64,000 bases of DNA from positions 5,849,001 through 5,913,000 of the forward strand of contig JARWIR010000010.1 in the NCBI GenBank assembly GCA_029959085.1, given 5' to 3'. Below the pieces are notes generated by a model. The model saw only the letters and a list, made by a program, of their open reading frames with translations. It did not search any database and was not told the origin of the DNA. The DNA is from Nemophila menziesii (lineage: Eukaryota > Streptophyta > Magnoliopsida > Boraginales > Hydrophyllaceae). Shown one piece after another: positions 57,637 through 64,000 of this stretch (the first letter of the stretch is position 1; each line of letters opens with the position of its first letter). The translations under genes and the position numbers were made by a program.

Positions 57637-59087
57637 GATAAATAACGTGCAAAAACACCCTAGAACTAAACGGTTCTGCAAGTATACAGATCGTATGCAA
57701 GTTTTAGATAAAGATTCGTTCCGCAGAGACTACAGAGGTTAGGAGAATCTTATGCAAATACCAAGTGCAAATAATTAAAGCTAGAACAACTAAACGCAAA
57801 TAAAAGTAAAGACAAATAGATTTTTGTTTGATTTTCTAATAAACTAAATTAAAACTAAGGAATTAAAGACAGAAAATTAAATATGAAGGAGAACTGATAT
57901 GAGAATGTAGCTTAAGTTATTAGCATGTAATCGCCACTAGTTTTGCCGTTCTAAACATGTAAGGATGAATTATGCAGTATTTACCTAATCGGTCCCAATA
58001 TGCTATCGGTAGTTTCAAATAGGATTTACCTGTGTCAATAAGGCTTCCTAAGCAAACTTTTCCTGTAATTGGTAAATAGTCAAAAAGACTAAACCATGGT
58101 GATTATCTAGCTAGGTTGGGTTGTCAGATCATACCTAATACTAGACGTTATGTGCTAAACATGCAATTAAACACCGTTGTCAATGGTATCCTAATTACTA
58201 GATGGTAATTCTAATGGCGGCCGTCCATAAGAACACAGAATATAAATCCAAACACATAAACAGAGAATAAAAACTATAATTCTATTTAAAACATTAAATT
58301 CCCAAATTAGATAGATGTCAATCAAAACTAGGGTTCATACATTAATGCTAAAAACTCAGGCTAAAGAAATCTAGTTCATGAAAGAAAAGAAAGAAATTAC
58401 AAAATTAAAGGTAGAAGAAGACATTGTTGATGAATAGCTCCTTCCAGACTTCTCTCTTGTGTTGTAAGCTTCCTCTTGGTTTAAGGTTTCACCAAGGATT
58501 ATTTAAGAGTGTTAAGAGGCTGTATTTATAGGTTAGAGGTTGACCTAATTCTTTTGGTGGAGATATCTTCAAGTAATGGACTCCTGGCCCAACTCAAATT
58601 CGTAGGATAAACACTGCTGCGTTGTTTTGAGTATATCTTCTTCGTTATTGGTTGGATTTTGCTCCACAAGATACCAAAAGAATCGCAACAGAATTATCTA
58701 GACCCTTAAGAAGGAAATTACCAAAATCGGCCCATTTCTTAGGTAAAAACACCAATCTTTAGACGTGTGTGCAGAATCCCAGATTTAGGCAGTTTTTCCT
58801 TTTCCATCTTTTTAGCAATTCTTTCCTTATCTCCAATTTCCATGCAAATCTCCTTCCATAAGTTGTAATCTTTGACTTGGACTCTAATTAATCTCCATAA
58901 TTATCTTTAAAGCTTCACACTAAATAAACAATTAAACCCAATATGCTCTAAAAATAATAATTCTACAAATCAAGACTCAAAATAGGAAAGTGCACTAAAA
59001 TAAGCTAAAATCAACCTTTAAACTAATAAATAAGCCTAAAATGATGTCTCATGAGTATATTTTACTATCACAAATGAGGAGACATCA
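57637..59087 (-). repeat. Outer 5' LTR of A (3' end truncated)
   Basis: The first 1.45 kb of the LTR on the minus strand. The last 34 bp or so (with the TTTTATCACACCC end) are gone at the deletion junction. The 46-nt inverted repeat is 59042-59087. CTTAC follows at 59088. Confidence 0.87.
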
Positions 59088-59092
59088 CTTAC
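59088..59092. repeat. Target site duplication of element A, right (CTTAC)
   Basis: Identical to 44944-44948. Removing A makes the C-type element continuous. Confidence 0.88.
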
Positions 59093-59146
59093 CTTACCAA
59101 GAAGAAACCTTAGCCTCTCCGATACGAATTTTTTAGACCCAAACCT

Positions 59147-59154
59147 TATAAATA
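59147..59154 (+). promoter_or_regulatory. Putative internal TATA box of the C element
   Basis: TATAAATA in AAACCTTATAAATAGACCTT, 274 nt before the accessory ATG at 59421. Confidence 0.5.
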
Positions 59155-59420
59155 GACCTTGATGCTTGGTTAAACCTACACAATAAACACAACGACATCA
59201 ATACTTTTCTCCTCCTTCTTCTATAAACACATATTCTTCATCAAATTCATCACACTACACCATTAAACATCACCAAGATCATCAGGTTGTCAAGAATTCT
59301 TCCAAGAACAATTAAAAAACCTTCTTCTATAATCAAATCCAATAAAGAAACTCAAGTCACACCAATATTTCTTAACTTTATTCCATCCTTGGTGTAACTT
59401 GAGTTGTGGGTCAATCAAAC

Positions 59421-59885
59421 ATGGCAAACTAAACAGATGATATGGATTATAAGAGGAAGTGTTCAGTCCTAGGGAAGAAGAAATTTTTTCCTGGAGCCAC
59501 AATTGAAAAGGCCATCAATCTTGATGAACCTATTGAAAATAAATCAAGGATAGAGGCACCAGCACAACCACTACGCGGGAAATGAACAACTAGGATGCGT
59601 GTACCATCAAGGCCTAAAGAAAAGACACAAATTCAAGATCAAGGTTCTTCTTCTACTACTTCATACAAGGATAACTCTTGCACACCTCCATGGGCAATTA
59701 AATTAGAACATAAAGTCAATGATCTAAGAAAAGAAAACAGAGCACTGTGGGAGGAAATTGAAAAGATTAATCAACAATTGGGAGAAGTAACTGAGATCAT
59801 AGACATTGATAATTATTCTTCTTCGGAGGAAGAAGACATGCTGGATCTTTATGGCCAGGTACCCCGTTCTAATCCTTCTCCTTAA
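59421..59885 (+). pseudogene. C accessory coiled-coil ORF (two stops)
   Basis: One frame of 154 codons with stops at 59430-59432 and 59583-59585. It is homologous along its length to the A protein at 47958-48425: DYKRKCSVLGKKKFFPGATI, INLDEP, QIQDQGSSSTTS, PPWAIKLEHKVNDLRKENRA (coiled coil) and the acidic tail EEEDMLDLYGQVPRS. Both copies start about ten bases after a GAGTTGTGGGT motif. The conservation of KRKC, PPWAIKL and LYGQ despite divergence argues that it was a real protein. Confidence 0.65.
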
Positions 59886-61353
59886 CTGCTTGTATGAATT
59901 AGGTAGTTTAGGTAGTTTAATTTCTTTTATTGAGTATTTCTCGAGTTGTGGGGACATGGCTCACTTTTGAGTTGGGGGTGGGGATTCGTTGTCCTCATCT
60001 TCCTTTTTGTTTTTGCATAAAATTTAAATTTTTAGGTTTGAATAGGCATAGAATATGTTGAATATACCTATTTGAGAATGATTTAATTAAGTTAATGATA
60101 GTAAGTAGTTTGTTTTTGAAAGGTGTCACATATATGTTTAGTATGCCTGTATGAAAACATGAAATAAAAGATAGAAAAGTTAATAAGCAACGCTAAGAAG
60201 TCATGTTGAAACTTAGGGAGAGTTATTTGGTGTGTAGAACGTGAGGTTCGAAATTAGTTGAAAACCTGCTTATCTATGAACTAGTAGTGAAAAAGTAACA
60301 AAATCCGGTAGTTAGAAAAGTGAATAAGGCAGTTCTTTCATATTGAAGCCACTTGAAGCCTTTTGACTTTCTCACCCTTTTATTTGATTATTGTTATTTT
60401 TTATCCGTCATAGCCCCTCTGGGCCTTTCTAAAGCCTTTTTAACCACATTATAATCCATACCCTTAGTTGTTAGTATTTATCTATATAACCCGCACTCGA
60501 GTCGCAAAACCTTAGACAAGTCATTTTTAGAGCTCGAGTTTGGGGTGGTGGGTTTCATCATTAGGGAACATTGGGTTTGGGAAGTTGTAATTGTGATATT
60601 ATTGATGATGAAAAAGTTAATATTGTAACCCTTTGCCGGGGTAATAGTGAATGAAAAAGAAGCTAAAAATCTAATTTGAAAAGAAAAAAATATATATATA
60701 TGAAAAAATAGCGTGATATCTCAGCATCAAAAAGAGAGTCATGGCTATACAAAAGAAAAGAAATTTATATGAAAATAATATATATTCCGACCAGCAAAGT
60801 GGAAATGGTTATATCATGATGAAAAGGTTTTTATTTGGGATTAATTGGGGATGCACATTAAGGCATCAAAAATTGGGTTGAGTGAGAACATCTTCGAGTG
60901 AAAACTCAAGCTCTAGGGCGATTCGTTGATGGAATGTGAGGAGAGAGCCAAAAGCTCACTTTTCATTATCCAAATATACCACACCGTCCCTAAGCCCCGT
61001 TATAATCATAAAGACCTTAGGATTTCTAGCTGCTTGGTGGAGAAACAATTAAGTTATTGGGTAGTAGGTAAGTGGACCATTGGACGCTATATTAGGACCT
61101 ATGAACAACCTATAGCCATTAGCACAAACTGAGTGGAGACCTCTCCTTCTGGCATTGCGAAATTAATCTGGACTTGAACTTATGAATTGTTGATTATGTG
61201 TATATTAAGCATACGTGTGCATTATTTCTTCAACGTTACTACATGAGACTTTTTAGATATTTTATCTAGGATCATTCGTTAGATTCTAATGTTCAGCTCC
61301 TCCTACTTTTCTTCTTTATTTGACTACCCTATTGTTCATTATTTTTATTTTTA
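59886..61353 (+). other. C conserved 3' noncoding region
   Basis: Same block order as in E1 and A: GTTGGGGGTGGGGATTCGTT (59971), CGCACTCGAGTCGC (60492), GAGTTTGGGGTGGTGGGT (60536), CCCTTTGCCGGGGTAATAGT (60630) and GCTCTAGGGCGATTCGTTGA (60910). ORFs at 60926-61132 and elsewhere have no recognisable content. Confidence 0.68.
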
Positions 61354-61389
61354 TTGTATCGGGACGATACAACTTTGAGTTGGGGGTCT
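61354..61389 (+). promoter_or_regulatory. C pre-LTR hairpin and polypurine tract
   Basis: TTGTATCGGGACGATACAA (61354-61372), 17 nt with GAGTTGGGGG, then the LTR at 61390. Confidence 0.78.
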
Positions 61390-62617
61390 TGATGTCTCCC
61401 TATTTGTCATGAATTAATCCTACTTGGAGACATCATTTTAGGTGTATTTATGAAAGTTATAGGTCTTTCCGAGACGATCAGTTTTGACTATTGGACGCTT
61501 CAAGTGGATAAGTATTGAAGGAGTTAACGACCAAAACAAAACAGCATCAGAATCTTACCTTTTCTATATTTTAGGGTTACGAATTTGAGTTGGGATAGAA
61601 GTCCATTACTTGTCTTCCATTCCAAGATAACGTTTTTGGGCTTCCTATACCCTATAAATACACCCTCTTATCAGAAGATTATCATCCTTGGCCAAACCTT
61701 AAGCCAAGAGAAAGCTGCAACACAAGAGAAAGAAGTCTGGAAGGAGCTAATCACCATATGTCTTCTTCAACCTTTAAATTTGTAATTTTCTTTCTTTTCT
61801 TTCATTAGTATGAACTAAATAATTTTAGCTTGAGATTTAGCATATATGTATGAACCCTAGTTTTTCTATATGATTTGAGATATTACGATATTTAATTTGA
61901 ATTTATGTTTTATTCTCTGTTTATGTGTTTTGAATTATTGTCTGTTTCCCTTGCGATGCACAACGTATAGGATTACCTTAATAGTAGTTAGATGGTCACC
62001 AGGAAGGGGTGTCTAATTATTGAAACACCACATAACGTATAGAATAAGGTTTAAACCTGACAAATCAACCTAACTAGATAATCATTATGGTATGTTTTCA
62101 CCACTATCACCATGTTTGGAATTGAATTGCTTAGGGGATTGGCGGCGCTTGATAACCCTAGGTTTAGGCTACATCATGGTTGTCTTGTAGCCTCCTTAGT
62201 CGCTCTCAAGGTCTAAGGTATAGGAATTTAGAATCCTGATTATTGCGTATTACATTATTCACCCTTACATGATAGAATAAACACAACTAGTGGGGATTAC
62301 TTGCTAATATCTCAGGCCAAACTATCATACTACTTATTCTTCTTTGCTTATTTAATTCTATGTCTTTTAATTTATTAGTTTAATTCTCTATTTCTTAAAA
62401 TCAAATAAAAATCTCTTCAGTTTTTTATTTCCTTGCGTATTACTAATCTATTTGTCATATCTACACTTGATAATTTGCATTCATAGTCTCTAAGGAAAAA
62501 ATCGTATTTATCAATAAAACTTGCATACGTCCTGTATACTTTTGGAACTGTGGTAGGCAAGGGTGTTTATTTTTGGACTTATTTATATCATAGTTTATCA
62601 CACCTTAGCCGACACCA
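61390..62617 (+). repeat. 3' LTR of the C-type element
   Basis: 1228 bp, TGATGTCTCC to GACACCA. The 46-nt inverted repeat is 61390-61435, and the TATA box (61653-61660) is followed by CACCCTCTTATC as in E1. It is shorter than the A and E1 LTRs and clearly diverged from them. Confidence 0.85.
61653..61660 (+). promoter_or_regulatory. TATA box of the C 3' LTR
   Basis: TATAAATA in CCCTATAAATACACCCTC, as at 1750 in E1. Confidence 0.6.
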
Positions 62618-63274
62618 ATTATCTTTAGAGTCGCAAACTAGGGATAATTATAAGTATCTAGGTTATTCAATATACTGGCGTATTGATCACCTTAACGGGG
62701 GGTTTAGATACAGAACTAGGTAATTGCCGTTGGTATTCGCCAATGACCTTGATAGGCTTGACTAAACAATAGCCAAAGCGGTAAGACTTGAACCATCTGA
62801 AAGTACTTTTAATCATCCTGATGGAGTTTAGAATACCTACGAGAGCTCCTTAGTCCACCCTGACGGGGGTAAGGAGACTTTAGAATCCCAACTAGCATAA
62901 ATATAGCAATTCATCCCTTAACAGAAAAAATTAATTAAGAAGGTTTGAGGTGAAAACCTAGCGAGACTCAAGTACTACTTCTCTCCTTGCGTCGAACTAT
63001 TTTACTTGCATTATTTTCATTTCAGTTAATTTAATTTGGTCTTTAATTTATTTTTTGCATCTTAGTTATTAAAACAAAACCCCAAACAACTTTATATCAT
63101 TTACTTTTCTTTGTACTTGAAATTATCTCACTATTTGATCTACACCCGAGTTTGTACTAAATCTGTCCCTACGAACGAATCCGATTTATCGGGTTATTAC
63201 TTAGACAACCGTACACTTCAGTTTGTGAGTCCTCAACTTTAGCATATTATTTTATAACACACAAGATCTCACCA
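62618..63274 (+). repeat. Right half of the B2 3' LTR
   Basis: Starts mid-LTR at ATTATCTTTAGAGTCGC, matching 43021 onward of the B2 5' LTR, and ends TCTCACCA. The left half is missing. The C element 3' LTR adjoins it without a gap. Confidence 0.8.
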
Positions 63275-63718
63275 ACACCCTAGTCTAGCACGGTACTGCA
63301 AGTATCACAAGACCTATGCTATTTTAATGATAAGAGAATTCGTTCCTCAGAGACTACGAAAGTTAGAGAGAACTTATGCAAATATCAAGTGCAAATATAA
63401 AAGCTAGAATAAATAATACGCAGGAATAAAGAAAAGACAAATAGATTTTAATTTGGTTCTAATAGAATATGAAAAATTAAACTACTAAAGTAAAGATAGA
63501 AAATAAAATATGAGAAACGAAGAGTATTAGAGCTTAGCTCTAGATATAGCAAGTATTTTCCACTAGCCTTGTTTATTCTAATAATGTAAGGGAGAATTAT
63601 GTAGAATTTCAATAACCAGGATTCTAAATTCCGCCCTACCTCGGTCGGGGTGGACTAGGGTGGCGACCTCACAATCACGAGGGGACTTAAATAGGGTGCT
63701 CCTATGCCACTAGGTTCC
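63275..63718 (-). repeat. Reverse C-type LTR, continuation of 42055-42110
   Basis: On plus it reads ACACCCTAGTCTAGCACGGT and ACTGCAAGTATCACAAGACC, the reverse of a C/A-type R/U5. With 42055-42110 it makes one LTR interrupted by B2, and it is interrupted again at 63719. Confidence 0.65.
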
Positions 63719-64000
63719 TGGTGGGTCCTGGTGTGTTATAAATAAAGTGCGAAAATAAGGGAACCACTTAACTGCAAGTGTACGGTTGTCCAAGTAATAT
63801 TCGATAAATCGAGTTTGTTCGCAGGGACGGATTAGGCACAACTCAGGTATTAATCAAAAAGTAAGAATAATTGCTTAACAGAAAAATAAAGTAAAGATTT
63901 TTGTTTGCTTTTTCTAAAATAAAAGATGCAAGAAAATAAATTACGGAAATAAAATAAAGCAAATAAAAGCGAATTGAAACTTCAGATGAGAAGGAGTACT
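63719..64000 (-). repeat. Reverse B-type LTR, start of another element
   Basis: TGGTGGGTCCTGGTGTGTTA and AACTGCAAGTGTACGGTTGT are the reverse of the B LTR end (43600-43673). It runs off the window. Confidence 0.7.

Larger units (their letters stand above)
44949..59087 (-). mobile_element. A: Athila-type element with LTR-internal-LTR-internal-LTR structure
   Basis: Minus-strand order: LTR (59087-57637, missing its last 34 bp or so), 3' internal remnant (57636-56222), LTR (56221-54744), PBS, gag-protease-RT-RNase H-integrase (54618-49373), GC-rich triple repeat, small coiled-coil ORF, conserved noncoding 3' region, PPT, LTR (46427-44949). CTTAC flanks the whole. The coding part has one frameshift and one stop. 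The two full LTRs differ at about 18 sites by eye (about 1.2%). The central LTR is shared by two internal regions, as expected from unequal recombination followed by a deletion in one copy. Confidence 0.9.
59093..62617 (+). mobile_element. C-type element, 3' part with intact LTR
   Basis: Continues from 44943 across the A insertion: TATA-like box, broken accessory ORF, conserved 3' noncoding region, hairpin, PPT, 3' LTR. Its 5' half is missing. Its LTR ends at 62617 inside a B-type LTR that resumes mid-sequence, so C had inserted into the B2 3' LTR. Confidence 0.8.

Noticed and set aside
1..64000. tRNA and rRNA genes
   Set aside because: I saw no cloverleaf with A and B boxes and no rRNA-like text. 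TGGCGCC sites are retroelement primer sites, not tRNA genes.

Overview
The window is nuclear DNA of a flowering plant, probably a eudicot, from a transposon-dense and perhaps pericentromeric region. The evidence is Athila-type Ty3/Gypsy LTR retrotransposons (primer sites of the tRNA-Asp type beginning TGGCGCC, Athila-like gag, an FMDD reverse transcriptase), plant L1-type LINEs (ORF1 with a CCHC knuckle, ORF2 with endonuclease, RT and C-terminal zf-RVT), CACTA-like remnants and AT-rich degenerate tandem repeats. I cannot name the species. No intact host gene is visible. The only host-like coding sequence is a pseudogene near 34.1-39.4 kb.

Layout. 1-9.8 kb: a LINE split by E1, a non-autonomous Athila relative (1176-8240) whose single ORF joins protease directly to the integrase C-terminal GPY/F module. 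9.8-13.4 kb: an LTR fragment and a reverse-strand LINE. 13.6-21.2 kb: B1, a decayed Athila-like element with a GTGAT target duplication. 21.3-26.3 kb: a forward LINE with ORF1 and ORF2. 26.4-27.8 kb: a fragment of another LINE. 27.9-34 kb: gene-poor AT-rich DNA with several minisatellite fields and a CACTA end. 34.1-39.4 kb: a host-like pseudogene split inside an exon by a 5'-truncated LINE (8-bp target duplication). 39.5-41.9 kb: repeats and a transposase-like remnant. 41.9-64 kb: an Athila nest. A reverse-strand C-type LTR is entered by B2 (+), B2's 3' LTR is entered by a C-type element (+), and that is entered by A (-, 44949-59087, target duplication CTTAC). A carries a nearly complete gag-pol and three LTRs, the mark of recombination between copies.

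The most interesting signals are shared architecture rather than a new enzyme. (1) Every visible LTR 5' end (nine cases, at least three LTR groups) begins with an inverted repeat spanning exactly 46 nt. (2) In four of four cases a 19-nt perfect inverted repeat lies exactly 17 nt before the LTR, so the polypurine tract sits between two potential hairpins. (3) Downstream of pol, E1, A and C each carry a GC-rich block repeated three times at about 90-110 nt. (4) A TATA-like box follows, and then (in A and C) a small coiled-coil ORF about 275 nt downstream, where Athila elements usually have an env-like ORF. (5) A conserved noncoding region of about 1.4 kb follows, with repeated PPT-like motifs. 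Together these suggest a subgenomic transcription or replication module in this lineage. That reading is inference. The positions and repeats themselves are visible in the sequence.
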